A stretch of DNA of 64,000 bases, taken from the NCBI RefSeq assembly GCF_000373245.1, contig NZ_KB890738.1, forward strand, positions 816,065-880,064, given 5' to 3'. Of this stretch, positions 1 through 8,719 are shown piece by piece. This DNA comes from Echinicola pacifica DSM 19836 (lineage in GTDB: Bacteria; Bacteroidota; Bacteroidia; Cytophagales; Cyclobacteriaceae). Positions within the stretch are counted from its first letter, which is position 1, and each line of letters begins with the position of its first letter. The translations under genes and the position numbers were made by a program. Below the pieces are notes generated by a model, which was given only the letters and a program-made list of their open reading frames with translations, searched no databases and was not told the DNA's origin.

Positions 1-158
1 GCCTTGGTAAAATTCAGCCTTTTGGCGACGGTGTGGAATACCTGAAGTCTAAAATCGAACATGGTGCGAAGTTAATAGAAATTATTTTTCTGGTGGGGAA
101 ATGGTCAGGCCTTATCCTTGATGGTCTTCTTCCACCTCCTGTAGCGCCATATAGATAA
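1..158 (+). other. Possible 3' end of a gene entering the window
   Basis: An open frame runs from base 3 to a TAA at 156-158 without a start in the window. It encodes about 51 residues containing Pro-Phe-Gly-Asp-Gly near the left edge. That motif loosely recalls the C-terminal GDG segment of UDP-GlcNAc 2-epimerases, but the match is too short to rely on. The last 47 bases overlap the 3' end of the convergent recX gene, which weakens the case. The first 111 bases may equally be non-coding. Confidence 0.2.
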
Positions 159-681
159 GGTCATTTTCGTATCCTCGGCTGAGCAAAAATCGCTGCACCT
201 TAATTTTCTTCCTGAAGGCATCTGGTTCCGCCAAGCTATTCCACTTGGCACTTGCCAGCCCGAGCAAGGTATCCCAATAGGCCTCCTCGCTTATCTGCTT
301 CATTCCAGCCTTGACGCAATTGGCGGATAGACGATGCTGCTTTAGACCTTGGAGGATTTTTATTTTTCCCCATTTTTTGAGATTGAACTTTCCCCTGACA
401 TAGGTCTCGGCAAAGCGCTCCTCATTCAGGAAATTCTCGGTGATCATGACTGAGATGAGCTCTTCCACCTCATCCCGGTGCAGACCATAAGTATATAGCT
501 TGTCCCTTACCTCCTGCTGACTTCTCTCCTGATAAGCACAAAATGCAGCAATTTTTACTTTGGCCTGAGACGGGCTAAGGTTTTTTTTCTGAGGGTCTTG
601 AGAATAATCTTTTCTTAGGAAGGACATTTTATGTAATTTTAGCAACTCATCTCTTTCGAGGACGAATTCCGAAGGAGACAT
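112..681 (-). CDS. recX: RecX family regulatory protein
   Basis: The predicted protein has about 189 residues and resembles RecX, the small helical cytoplasmic modulator that binds RecA filaments and limits recombinase activity. Typical features are the Ser-Gln-Ala-Lys start of the first three-helix repeat near residue 38, the segment with ERSQQEVRDKL, and the repeated ENFLNEERFAETYVRGK block. I chose the ATG at 681; a GTG lies two codons upstream, and an internal Met about 18 codons downstream would also give a normal RecX. The gene is divergent from tpiA with only 37 bases between the two starts, so the promoters must overlap. No recA is present in the window. Confidence 0.85.
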   Translation of the reverse strand: MSPSEFVLERDELLKLHKMSFLRKDYSQDPQKKNLSPSQAKVKIAAFCAYQERSQQEVRDKLYTYGLHRDEVEELISVMITENFLNEERFAETYVRGKFNLKKWGKIKILQGLKQHRLSANCVKAGMKQISEEAYWDTLLGLASAKWNSLAEPDAFRKKIKVQRFLLSRGYENDLIYMALQEVEEDHQG

Positions 682-718
682 ATTCACTTCAAATATATTA
701 AACCTAACCTAAATTATC

Positions 719-1477
719 ATGCGTAAGAAAATAGTCGCTGGCAACTGGAAAATGAATGGCACACAGGAAGAAGGCCAAAAGCTTACTTCTGAGATTGTCA
801 ATATGGTAAAAGATGAGCGCGTAACGGACGTTACGGTGGTGATCAACCCTCCATTTGTACACGCTAGTAACGTAAAGAAATTGATCGGTGACACTCCTAA
901 TATCTTCTTGGGAGGACAAAACTGTTCAGATAAAGAGTCTGGCGCCTATACAGGAGAGACTTCTGCGAAAATCCTTGCCTCTTTTGGTGCTAGCTATGTG
1001 ATCATCGGTCACAGCGAGCGTAGAGAGTATTTCAAAGAAAGCAATGAGGAGCTGACCGCCAAGGTACAGCAAGCTCTTGCAAACGGCCTCGTACCTATCT
1101 TCTGCTGCGGTGAGCCATTGGAGATCCGTGAAGCGGGTACGCATGAAGAGTACGTGAAAGAGCAGTTGACCGCCAGCCTTTTTGGTCTTAGCGAGGAGGA
1201 TTTTGCAAAAATCGTCGTTGCTTATGAGCCAATCTGGGCTATCGGTACAGGAAAAACGGCCTCTTCGGACCAGGCGCAGGATATGCATGCTGCCATCCGT
1301 ACGCACTTGGCATCAAAATATGGTAAGATTGCCGACGAAACTTCCATACTTTATGGTGGAAGCTGCAAGCCTGACAATGCCCAGGAGATCTTCTCCAAAG
1401 CGGATGTGGATGGCGGCCTGATCGGTGGCGCTTCATTGAAATCCAGAGACTTTGTAGATATCATTAAGTCATTCTAA
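719..1477 (+). CDS. tpiA: Triosephosphate isomerase
   Basis: The enzyme interconverts dihydroxyacetone phosphate and glyceraldehyde 3-phosphate in glycolysis and gluconeogenesis, in the cytoplasm. At 252 residues it has the normal length of a single TIM barrel. The active site is complete: the lysine in the N-terminal GNWKMNG, the catalytic histidine in IGHSERR (about residue 99), the catalytic glutamate in [11 protein letters not shown] (about residue 169) with the loop-6 hinge, and the phosphate-binding GGS and GGASL segments near the C-terminus. The ATG at 719 places the start directly before the conserved NWK motif. A hairpin with a U-rich tail follows the stop. Confidence 0.98.
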   Translation: MRKKIVAGNWKMNGTQEEGQKLTSEIVNMVKDERVTDVTVVINPPFVHASNVKKLIGDTPNIFLGGQNCSDKESGAYTGETSAKILASFGASYVIIGHSERREYFKESNEELTAKVQQALANGLVPIFCCGEPLEIREAGTHEEYVKEQLTASLFGLSEEDFAKIVVAYEPIWAIGTGKTASSDQAQDMHAAIRTHLASKYGKIADETSILYGGSCKPDNAQEIFSKADVDGGLIGGASLKSRDFVDIIKSF

Positions 1478-1486
1478 TTTTATCCT

Positions 1487-1520
1487 GGTACTCCAGTAAA
1501 GCACTGGGGTACCTATTTTT
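1487..1520 (+). terminator. Intrinsic terminator after tpiA
   Basis: The arms GGTACTCCAG (1487-1496) and CTGGGGTACC (1504-1513) form a 10-bp stem with one wobble pair around a 7-base loop, followed by TATTTTT. It lies between tpiA and prmA and could end or attenuate transcription between them. Confidence 0.6.
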
Positions 1521-1542
1521 CATCGCCTTCCTTTATTAATGT

Positions 1543-2373
1543 ATGGATTACCTGGAATTTAAAATCACCTGCAAAAAAGAATTTAGTGAGATCCTTATTG
1601 CTGAACTGGCGGAGGTAGGTTTTGATTCATTTTTAGAAACTGACGCCGGCGTGGAGGCTTATATCCAGGAGGAGCTCTTTGACCGAGCGTCTTATACAGA
1701 GGTCATCGAGCAGTATCAGGAGCTGGCAGAAATTTCCGTCGAGGAAGGAAAGATGCCTAAGGTCAACTGGAATGAGGAATGGGAGAAGCACTATGACCCG
1801 ATATCCATCGGTAATGAGGTGCTGGTCCGTGCCTCCTTTCATCCCGCCAATCCGGAGGTGAAATACGATATTCTCATCAATCCCAAAATGTCTTTTGGTA
1901 CCGGACACCATGCTACCACCTACCTGATGCTCCGCCACCAGCTGGAGATCGATCATATGGGCAAGAGCATGATTGATATCGGCTCGGGTACCGGCATTCT
2001 GGCGATTATGGCGCATAAGCTTGGCGCTGCTACTATCGAGGCTTTTGATATTGATAATTGGTGCGTGGAGAATGGCAATGAGAATTTTGAACTGAATGGA
2101 ATGACCGAGGTGAAGATGGGCCATGGTACCATCCTGGAAGTCAATCCTAGCGGACCCTTCGACATTGTAATGGCTAATATCAATAAAAATGTCCTTCTCG
2201 ATGAAATGGAGGTATATGTAAAACTGATGAAGCCAGAAGGCACCTTATTTCTAAGTGGATTCTATGAGCAGGATGTGCCCGATCTGCAATATCGTGGCGA
2301 ATCCCTAGGCCTGAAGCTGGGCCACCAGAAGTCGAAAGACAACTGGGCCGCTATAGCCTTTACCAGAAAATAA
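1543..2373 (+). CDS. prmA: Ribosomal protein L11 methyltransferase
   Basis: PrmA is the SAM-dependent enzyme that trimethylates ribosomal protein L11. The 276-residue product has an N-terminal substrate-recognition domain (about 1-90) with the WNEEWEKHYDP signature. This is followed by the interdomain FGTGHHATT block and a class I methyltransferase domain with SAM motif I (DIGSGTGILAI, about 142-152) and motif IV (IVMANINKNVL). The architecture matches full-length PrmA. It follows tpiA on the same strand, 65 bases after its stop, with a terminator-like hairpin between. Confidence 0.95.
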   Translation: MDYLEFKITCKKEFSEILIAELAEVGFDSFLETDAGVEAYIQEELFDRASYTEVIEQYQELAEISVEEGKMPKVNWNEEWEKHYDPISIGNEVLVRASFHPANPEVKYDILINPKMSFGTGHHATTYLMLRHQLEIDHMGKSMIDIGSGTGILAIMAHKLGAATIEAFDIDNWCVENGNENFELNGMTEVKMGHGTILEVNPSGPFDIVMANINKNVLLDEMEVYVKLMKPEGTLFLSGFYEQDVPDLQYRGESLGLKLGHQKSKDNWAAIAFTRK

Positions 2374-2407
2374 GAAACCGAAAGGGAAGGATAGATTCGG
2401 CAAAAGC

Positions 2408-2731
2408 CTAAAGCATAATCTCCAACCCTTCTTCAGTGAGCTTAGTCTGATAAACCTCTAAGTCCCCACAGGAGCCGCCAGAACTTAATTTTCCCGTTTT
2501 CATATCAAACCTATAGCTATGTAAGGGACAGATTACCTCTCCATAGCCATTGATATGGCCGTCCTTCAGGGAGGCTCCCCGATGTGGACATAATTGCTCA
2601 AAAGCATATACTTGGTCCGCACTGCGCACCAAGCAAAGTTTCTTGGCGCCCAGCTGGCTGACTTTTATTTTTCCCTCGGGAAGCATTTCCTCCACCGAGG
2701 CTCTGCTGCTTCCTAATGTAAACTTGCTCAT
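2408..2731 (-). CDS. Rieske 2Fe-2S ferredoxin-like protein
   Basis: A stand-alone 107-residue Rieske domain. It carries both halves of the cluster-binding site: C-P-H-R-G (Cys-x-His, about residues 48-50) and C-P-L-H-S-Y (Cys-x2-His, about residues 68-71). These ligate a [2Fe-2S] cluster. There is no signal peptide or membrane anchor, so it is expected to be a soluble cytoplasmic electron carrier. It resembles NirD or the ferredoxin of aromatic dioxygenase systems, but no oxygenase or reductase partner is nearby, so the partner is unknown. It converges on prmA. Confidence 0.88.
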   Translation of the reverse strand: MSKFTLGSSRASVEEMLPEGKIKVSQLGAKKLCLVRSADQVYAFEQLCPHRGASLKDGHINGYGEVICPLHSYRFDMKTGKLSSGGSCGDLEVYQTKLTEEGLEIML

Positions 2732-3119
2732 GGACGGTAGGTTTTAAATCGGTAAAGTACTCAATATAGTCAATCTTCCTCAGGCCACATAAGTAAAGGC
2801 AATCGAAACTCCTCCTCAGCCTCGCATAGGGTACAGGTACATTTTATAGCTCCTTCTACCCGCCTTCGCAGGCCTTGGCCATTGTCAGGATGAGTTGCTT
2901 TCTTTCTTCTTAGCCCTTATTATAGCGGAGGCGACCCCGCTGTAGGATGGGGATAAGGTGATGGATTTCTATATTGCGCTGTCGTCTTTCCATCTGGAAT
3001 GAGGAGGAGGTATAACCGGGTTTTTCTACCATTAGTGTAATTTCTCCTAAACTATTCTAAAATATAGAAAGAGAGACCTTGAAATTTGTAAATTAGTATT
3101 CTACTTAATATTCACAGCT
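2732..3119. other. Intergenic region, 388 bases
   Basis: This lies between the divergent Rieske gene and the secreted two-repeat protein. I see no convincing reading frame on either strand. It becomes AT-rich toward 3119, as expected for a promoter of the downstream gene, but I found no clear TAnnTTTG box. A small GC hairpin (AGCGG...CCGCT) lies near 2922-2941. Confidence 0.5.
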
Positions 3120-3869
3120 ATGACCCGGTTAATACTATTAATTTTATTCGTGGTACTTTCACCCTTTGCTCATGCCCAGGAGCTGGATGGGGCGTGGAAA
3201 CTTAGCCATACCAATGGTCTTCCTGTGGAGGATTTGGAGGCCATTAAGATATATCAGGATGGGTATTTTGCCTTATCGGCAAAGCGACTATCAGACAATC
3301 ACTTTTTAGAAGCCAAAGGAGGCTTATTCACCTTGAAGGATTCTACCGCTTATACCGAAACGTATGATTTCTATACCAGCAATTCTGAGAAAGTAGGTCA
3401 GTCCAAGCAGTTTACCATCGATATCATTCAGGACAAAATGGTCTTGTCCTATACCAGCAAAGGAAAAAACCTCATTGAGATTTGGGAAAGGCTATCGGAT
3501 AAGGAAGATGATCTGAATGGAACATGGGTCATTACTGGACGCAAGAGAGATGATAAAATGCAAACTATGAGCCCTGGCGCTCGCAGAACCGTAAAGATTC
3601 TTGGTGGAGGACGTTTTCAGTGGATTGCCTTTAATGATGAAACCAAGGAATTTTCTGGCTCTGGAGGAGGGAATTATACTGCCCAGAATGGAAAATATAC
3701 CGAATACATCACGGTTTTCAGTAAGGATGACTCTCGAGTAGGGGCTTCTCTGGGTTTTGACTATGAAGTGAAGGACGGTGAATGGCACCATAGCGGACTT
3801 AGCTCCAAAGGTGATCCTATCTATGAGGTTTGGTCAAGTTATCGTAAAGCTTATTTAGAAAAACAATAA
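3120..3869 (+). CDS. Secreted protein with two tandem beta-barrel-like repeats
   Basis: No function recognised. The 249-residue product begins with a cleavable signal peptide (MTRLILLILFVVLSPFAHAQ, cut after HAQ), so it is exported. The mature part consists of two homologous units, about 21-125 and 132-245. Each opens with L(D/N)G(A/T)W, continues through a hydrophobic-Gly-Gly/Asp-Gly-x-Phe strand and a G(G/N)x(F/Y)T segment, and ends with I(I/Y)E(I/V)W. This resembles the lipocalin-like DUF4488 type of small secreted Bacteroidota domain, duplicated. It is followed by a strong terminator and appears monocistronic. Confidence 0.75.
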   Translation: MTRLILLILFVVLSPFAHAQELDGAWKLSHTNGLPVEDLEAIKIYQDGYFALSAKRLSDNHFLEAKGGLFTLKDSTAYTETYDFYTSNSEKVGQSKQFTIDIIQDKMVLSYTSKGKNLIEIWERLSDKEDDLNGTWVITGRKRDDKMQTMSPGARRTVKILGGGRFQWIAFNDETKEFSGSGGGNYTAQNGKYTEYITVFSKDDSRVGASLGFDYEVKDGEWHHSGLSSKGDPIYEVWSSYRKAYLEKQ

Positions 3870-3921
3870 TTGTAAACATTGGAAAATTAGAGGAAACACC
3901 AATTTATTTACCACAAGTGGG

Positions 3922-3955
3922 AAGCATTGAGAAGGAATTTTCAATGCTTTTTTTT
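3922..3955 (+). terminator. Intrinsic terminator
   Basis: Perfect 9-bp arms AAGCATTGA (3922-3930) and TCAATGCTT (3941-3949) enclose a 10-base loop and run into eight T residues. It terminates the secreted two-repeat gene. Confidence 0.85.
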
Positions 3956-4096
3956 ATGTGGGTAATTGCTGTGATCATTAGGAAAGCTCCAAGGATTGGG
4001 CTGGCAGATGCCAGGTGGAAAGGGAAAGCTCGCTTGGATTTCTGGTCTGCTTTGTTTCAAAAATGAAATTCTTATTTATGATCCGTAAGAAATGTT

Positions 4097-4104
4097 TATT
4101 TTTG
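4097..4104 (+). promoter_or_regulatory. -7 box upstream of slyD
   Basis: TATTTTTG matches the Bacteroidota -7 consensus TAnnTTTG exactly and lies 50 bases before the slyD start. No TTG sits at the expected -33 spacing, so this is a half-supported promoter. Confidence 0.45.
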
Positions 4105-4153
4105 GACAAAATCTACCAAAGCATTTGCCCGACAGGGCACAAAAAATACATAA

Positions 4154-4669
4154 ATGAAAGCAGAGAAAAATAAAGTAGTCAGCGTAGCCTATGAGCTTCA
4201 TGTAGATGATGGAGAAAATGGCAAGCAGTTCAAGGAAAAGGTAAATAAAGAGCAAGCCTTTCCTTTTTTGTTTGGCGCAGGCAATACCCTTCCGGCACTT
4301 GAGGAGGCCATTCTTGGAAAAAGCGTTGGGGATACTTTTGAGGCTTATATAGACTATGAAAACGCCTACGGAGATTACGACGAAAGCAAACTAGCGATTA
4401 TTCCAAAAGCCAATTTTAAAGAAAATGGAAAGAAGAATAAGGATATGCTCAAAATCGGTCAGGTGATATCCATGCAGGATGACGAAGGAAATCACCTTCG
4501 TGGGGAGATCCTCAAGGTGGATTATAAAGGAGTGCATATGGACTTCAATTCTCCATTGGCGGGTTATGACCTGTATTTCACGGGAGAGATCGTCGAGATC
4601 CGGGAAGCCGAGGCGGAGGAGATCGAGCATGGCCATGTACATGGGCCAGGTGGTCATCATCATCATTAA
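4154..4669 (+). CDS. slyD: SlyD-type FKBP peptidyl-prolyl isomerase
   Basis: A 171-residue peptidyl-prolyl cis-trans isomerase and chaperone of the SlyD class, acting in the cytoplasm. The FKBP fold is interrupted by the insert-in-flap domain. Visible signatures are the N-terminal VVSVAYEL strand, FLFGAGNTLPALEEAILGKSVGD (about 41-60), and a flap-domain segment ending with HLRGEILKV and FTGEIVEI. The C-terminus is His-rich (HGHVHGPGGHHHH), like the metal-binding tail of SlyD, which in E. coli serves nickel delivery. No hydrogenase or urease is seen here, so a metal role is inference. Monocistronic, with its own promoter box and terminator. Confidence 0.9.
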   Translation: MKAEKNKVVSVAYELHVDDGENGKQFKEKVNKEQAFPFLFGAGNTLPALEEAILGKSVGDTFEAYIDYENAYGDYDESKLAIIPKANFKENGKKNKDMLKIGQVISMQDDEGNHLRGEILKVDYKGVHMDFNSPLAGYDLYFTGEIVEIREAEAEEIEHGHVHGPGGHHHH

Positions 4670-4678
4670 TAGTACTGA

Positions 4679-4705
4679 GCCACTTCTCTTTGGAAGTGGC
4701 TTTTT
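4679..4705 (+). terminator. Intrinsic terminator after slyD
   Basis: Arms GCCACTTC (4679-4686) and GAAGTGGC (4693-4700) form a perfect 8-bp stem with a 6-base loop, followed by five T residues. Confidence 0.85.
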
Positions 4706-4800
4706 GACTTTCGATCTTTATAAGTGGAAGTGTAAATGGACTAATAGACAATTGATTTTTTTGTATTATTATTTTTTGAGATCAATGAGTAACTTTGACC

Positions 4801-6390
4801 ATGTCCTTTTCCATTAAAAGCTATTTGTACCAAGAGTTTTCCTCGCAAGGCCTTGATACCACAAACGAGTCATTTATCCATGCTTTGGAGGTAGCTTTGT
4901 TTTCGAATCGCTCATTATTTCTTACCGGCAAAGCAGGGACAGGAAAGACCACCTTCCTTCATACGCTAAAGAAGTTGAATAGCGACAAGAATATGGCGGT
5001 GGTGGCACCCACGGGCGTTGCGGCTATTAATGCAAAGGGTAAGACCATCCATTCGTTTTTTAAAATTGACCCGAGGCAGATGTTTCTACCGGGTGATCCC
5101 AGGCTGGATCCAAAAGGCTCAGAAAAGGAGCAGAATATTTTTGAGCAGTTCCAATACAGAAAGAAGCAAAGGGATATTATCAATCGCCTGGACCTATTGG
5201 TGATTGATGAGGTGTCCATGGTACGGGTAGAGCTCATCGATGTGATCGACCGCATCCTGAGGGTTTACCGCAAAAAGATGCACCTACCCTTTGGGGGTGT
5301 GCAGATGGTATTCATCGGAGATCCATTTCAGCTTCCTCCAGTGGTGCGCCCTGCCGATTGGCAGCATTTGGCGGCCCATTATTCAAGTAGGTTTTTCTTT
5401 AGCTCGCATGGATTTCAGGAGCTGAGACCAATCCATATAGAACTCGAAAGAATCTATCGGCAGAAAGATGAAAATCTCAAGCAGATTCTAAATCGTATCC
5501 GCGAGAGTGAGCATACCCATCAGGACCTGGAGGTGCTCAATGCCACTGCCAAAAAATATAGTTTTGACCTGCTGGATCAGGAGTATATCCTCATCGGTAC
5601 TCACAATGCCACGATTTCAGAGATCAATCATAAGAAGCTTGCCGAGATTAAGAAAGAACCGCGAACGTATAAGGCGGCGTTTAAGGATAATTTCCCGCTC
5701 AATATGGCGCCATTTGACCCAGTGGACCTGACGCTGAAGATTGGTGCTCAGGTGATATTTATGCGGAATAATCAGGAGGCCAAATATTATAATGGTATGA
5801 TCGGCAAGGTGACTAAGCTGGAAGATAGCCGAATAGAAGTCGAAGATCATCGTGGATTTATGTATGAGGTCACTCAGGAGATGTGGGAGAATGTGGAATA
5901 TGTGTTTAATGAAAAAAAGAGGATCCTAGAGGCCAATGTCATCGGGACTTTCACCCAGTTTCCATTGAAACTCGCCTGGGCCATCACCGTGCATAAGAGT
6001 CAGGGACTGACATTTGATCGGGCGATTCTGGATATAGGAAGGTCTTTTGAGGCTGGGCAGGCGTATGTGGCTCTGTCCCGCTGTACCAATCTCGAAGGGA
6101 TGATCCTAAAGTCGCCCATCTCGACTTTTAGCATCAAGGTCAGTCCTGAAAGTATCGATTTCAGCCGCCAGCGTACTGCCGCCCTCCAAGTGGAAGCGGA
6201 GCTTAAGGGGGCTCGAGCAAGACAGCTGCTTAAGCATGCTTTCAAGGCCTTCAGAAAGGGCCAATATGAATTGGCTCAGGAGATGTTTGATGAGGTCAAT
6301 GCGATCGAAGATGTCACCCATTACCCTAAATGGAAAAAATTCCTCAAACTTAAGGAGCAGCTAGAAAATCGCTATTATTGCAGAAAGTAG
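4801..6390 (+). CDS. PIF1-like helicase (superfamily 1B AAA ATPase)
   Basis: A 529-residue ATP-dependent DNA helicase of the PIF1/RecD2-like superfamily. The Walker A motif LTGKAGTGKTT is at about residues 41-51, motif Ia contains APTGVAA, and the Walker B/DEVSM motif is near 135. The C-terminal UvrD-like half has HKSQGLTFDRA and the VALSRC motif. A short helical tail of about 60 residues follows. I chose ATG 4801 over the TTG two codons upstream. PIF1 enzymes unwind G-quadruplexes and stalled forks; that role is inferred from the family. Bacteroidota homologues are often longer, with an extra C-terminal DNA-binding domain that this copy lacks. Confidence 0.88.
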   Translation: MSFSIKSYLYQEFSSQGLDTTNESFIHALEVALFSNRSLFLTGKAGTGKTTFLHTLKKLNSDKNMAVVAPTGVAAINAKGKTIHSFFKIDPRQMFLPGDPRLDPKGSEKEQNIFEQFQYRKKQRDIINRLDLLVIDEVSMVRVELIDVIDRILRVYRKKMHLPFGGVQMVFIGDPFQLPPVVRPADWQHLAAHYSSRFFFSSHGFQELRPIHIELERIYRQKDENLKQILNRIRESEHTHQDLEVLNATAKKYSFDLLDQEYILIGTHNATISEINHKKLAEIKKEPRTYKAAFKDNFPLNMAPFDPVDLTLKIGAQVIFMRNNQEAKYYNGMIGKVTKLEDSRIEVEDHRGFMYEVTQEMWENVEYVFNEKKRILEANVIGTFTQFPLKLAWAITVHKSQGLTFDRAILDIGRSFEAGQAYVALSRCTNLEGMILKSPISTFSIKVSPESIDFSRQRTAALQVEAELKGARARQLLKHAFKAFRKGQYELAQEMFDEVNAIEDVTHYPKWKKFLKLKEQLENRYYCRK

Positions 6391-6553
6391 AAGTCAGACT
6401 ATTCCCCTGGTTTGAGGTACTGGTTACTCGCCATACATTGTAAGAGGGAATTTAATGAAATAATAAAGAATCTATTTCCATCTGTTCCATAGAAATACTA
6501 AATCCGCTATCTTAGCATATATTAATTCTTTCGGATAAAAATCATATTTTATT

Positions 6554-7081
6554 ATGGGCCAAAAATCAACTTTTCTCTTCGTCATCTGTATGTTATTTGC
6601 CTCCCTGCCACTACTGGCGCAGGAAGCTGAAGAAGCCGAAACCAAAAACAGGGTGGTATTCTCTCTTGGTTATACCTGGATTCCCCAAGGGGCAAAACTC
6701 AGTGAGTCGGAGACTGGCGATGGTTTTTTCGTGCCTGCGGTAGGCTTTGATTACTTTAGAAAAGTAAGCGATAGGCTGGAGGTAGGAATGATGTGGGACT
6801 GGGAGCTGGACCATTATATCATTAGAAATTCAGAGTTGGAGCGTGAGCGAGCCATGATTTTTGCGGCTGTAGCCAGCTATGAGCTGATGGAGCATTGGGC
6901 CGTTTATGCGGGCTTGGGTGGAGAATTTGAGAAGAATGAAAACCTGATGATATGGAGGTTAGGGACTGAATATGCCATCCCTATGGGCCACAACTGGGAG
7001 TTTCTACCTTCCTTTACATTTGATATAAAGGAAGGTTATAACTCTTGGAACCTAGCCGTTGGATTTGGCAAGAGATTCTAG
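6554..7081 (+). CDS. Small secreted beta-barrel outer membrane protein
   Basis: No specific function recognised. The 175-residue product begins with a signal peptide ending near LLAQEAEEAE. The mature part is built from alternating amphipathic strands with glycine and aromatic residues (FSLGYTWIPQG, VGFDYFRKV, YAGLGGEF, WNLAVGFGKRF). It ends with Phe, as is typical of outer-membrane beta-barrels inserted by BAM. Its size suggests an 8-stranded barrel. It is unlinked to the PIF1-like gene, which ends 163 bases upstream, and it converges on the NlpE-like lipoprotein gene. Confidence 0.7.
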   Translation: MGQKSTFLFVICMLFASLPLLAQEAEEAETKNRVVFSLGYTWIPQGAKLSESETGDGFFVPAVGFDYFRKVSDRLEVGMMWDWELDHYIIRNSELERERAMIFAAVASYELMEHWAVYAGLGGEFEKNENLMIWRLGTEYAIPMGHNWEFLPSFTFDIKEGYNSWNLAVGFGKRF

Positions 7082-7092
7082 GAATGGCCTAT

Positions 7093-8163
7093 CTAATCGA
7101 CTTTCCTGAATTCCAGGCTGTCATCAGTATTGTATAATCTTAGCCCTCTTGGCTGGATGGCAAAGCGAAAAGACTTCCCTTCGATCAGCTGTAGGAATTG
7201 CTGCTCTTCACTGAGTCGTTCGCAGCTGTTATTGGTCGTAACGAGATCCTTGAATGTGAGGACCTGACCTGCCATGGATAGGTTTCCATTGATTCTATTG
7301 CAGCCTCCAAAGCCGAAAAACTGATTTCTCTGTAGGTTAAACTCAATATTAGGAGCCTTAAATTCCTTGCTTACCGCTAGGCCATTGACGCTTTCCAGCA
7401 CCCAAATATCGTTTAGTCGGTAATCTCCTTGGTAACTGCCACAGCCAGAATACTCCCGATACTCCGCTTCTTCATTGGTCTTTACTCTTACCGATACCTT
7501 ATAGTCGAAATCCATTCCAGACATAGAGTCCTGGCATTTTTGCTTGAAGATGGTGACCTGTAGTTGCCCCTTCTCTGTTTGTGCATTATAATGCTCCGCT
7601 TGTATATCCTGGGGCTTTACAGGCTTTGGAAGGGGCACGCTAAACTCCTCTTCTCCCAAGACATCTAAGACCATCTTGCCAGAAAAATCCATCTTTAAGC
7701 TCCAAAAAGGCTCATTTCCGGTGGCCTTGAAGCCGATGAAGCCTTTTTCCTTATGAATCTCATCAAAATTTTCAGGCTTTTTGGCAGTTAGCCAATATAA
7801 TGCCGCTAGGTCCCCCTCTATGGCAGCGCCATTCTGATCGAGCACTTGAAGGCTATCCTTATGTATAACGAAGGAATGAAATCCCCCTCCTTCCTTATTC
7901 AGCACCAATCGATCTCCCGTCCAGCTTTTGATCTTTCCCTGGCTGCGCACTTCCTGCTCAGACCGCTCCAAATAAAACATAGTCTCAGAATAGGTGGAAT
8001 CCTGAAAGATCTCCAAGCTATACTTCAAACCCGGACAGTCCGCACATGGCAAAATCCCATAATAGGTACCTGTGGGAAGGGAGGAATCAGGCTTGGCACA
8101 GCTAAAGCAGATTCCAAGGCCTAATAAGAAAAGTAAAATGGATATAGAGCTATGTTTTTTCAT
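7093..8163 (-). CDS. NlpE-META domain envelope-stress lipoprotein
   Basis: A 356-residue predicted lipoprotein with lipobox Cys in GICFSC near residue 22. The first domain (about 30-130) carries the NlpE motif GILPCADCPG with its CxxC pair, as in the E. coli copper/envelope-stress lipoprotein NlpE. A middle segment (about 140-245) resembles the COG3650-type domain with FxATGNEPFW and a YSGCG ending. The C-terminal META/HslJ domain (about 250-356) has W.L....G, FGGCNR(I)NG and a conserved Cys. The combination suggests envelope stress sensing or folding. I chose the ATG at 8163; a GTG lies two codons upstream. Confidence 0.82.
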   Translation of the reverse strand: MKKHSSISILLFLLGLGICFSCAKPDSSLPTGTYYGILPCADCPGLKYSLEIFQDSTYSETMFYLERSEQEVRSQGKIKSWTGDRLVLNKEGGGFHSFVIHKDSLQVLDQNGAAIEGDLAALYWLTAKKPENFDEIHKEKGFIGFKATGNEPFWSLKMDFSGKMVLDVLGEEEFSVPLPKPVKPQDIQAEHYNAQTEKGQLQVTIFKQKCQDSMSGMDFDYKVSVRVKTNEEAEYREYSGCGSYQGDYRLNDIWVLESVNGLAVSKEFKAPNIEFNLQRNQFFGFGGCNRINGNLSMAGQVLTFKDLVTTNNSCERLSEEQQFLQLIEGKSFRFAIQPRGLRLYNTDDSLEFRKVD

Positions 8164-8241
8164 GTTCACTATGATTTAAAGAATCCTGATACTATAAAAA
8201 GATCGAAAGTTTATAAAAACTAAATTAAAGCAATTTATGTG

Positions 8242-8249
8242 CAAAAGTA
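8242..8249 (-). promoter_or_regulatory. -7 box for the NlpE-META gene
   Basis: On the minus strand the sequence is TACTTTTG, an exact TAnnTTTG match, 79 bases upstream of the lipoprotein start. No -33 TTG is seen at standard spacing. Confidence 0.4.
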
Positions 8250-8719
8250 GCCCGGAAAGTTAGATTTTCCATTCTAAAAGGATTCCCTTCCGCGGAAGCG
8301 CCAGTGCCTTGGTACCTAGGAAATCTGGAATAGGCCTGGGAAGCTCTCTTATATCAATCGCCAGGCTGGTTTTGACTTCGGCCTATTGGAAACTAAAATC
8401 GGCATATGACAGATTAAAATGTCCTTAAAGTTTTGAGGGCCTTAACAAATGGTTTTGGGAAGAACAGTTTTTTTCTTATTTGGAGAAAGGAATCGAATTA
8501 AATTTTTATTTTAAACCTGCATTATGCAATTGCTCGCCTGCGGTGGCGGTAGGGTACCATTAGTTTTAATATAAAGGGGAGGCTTGTGCTCGTTTAGGGT
8601 AGGTGAAATTGAAGCGAAGCGCCTGACCACTGCGGGGGGCTAAGGAAATAATGCTGTGCGGCTCGGGTGAGGAGGTGTTTTATAGTGAAACAATTACTAA
8701 CCAACAATATCCATAAAGT
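8250..8719. other. Upstream region of trpB2, unusually GC-rich leader
   Basis: No gene is evident on either strand. About 8530-8690 is noticeably richer in G (GGTGGCGGTAGGG, GCGGGGGGC, GGCTCGGGTGAGGAGG) than its AT-rich surroundings. It sits in the presumed leader of trpB2, so it may fold into a structured 5' UTR. I could not match it to a known riboswitch by eye. Confidence 0.3.

Noticed and set aside
4795-4800. TTG start two codons upstream of the PIF1-like helicase ATG
   Set aside because: The ATG at 4801 gives the same protein less two residues and is the more usual codon.
8605-8640. A CTGACCACTGCGGG stretch reminiscent of the cobalamin riboswitch B12 box
   Set aside because: The rest of the riboswitch core could not be found, and a TrpB2 gene is not a typical target.
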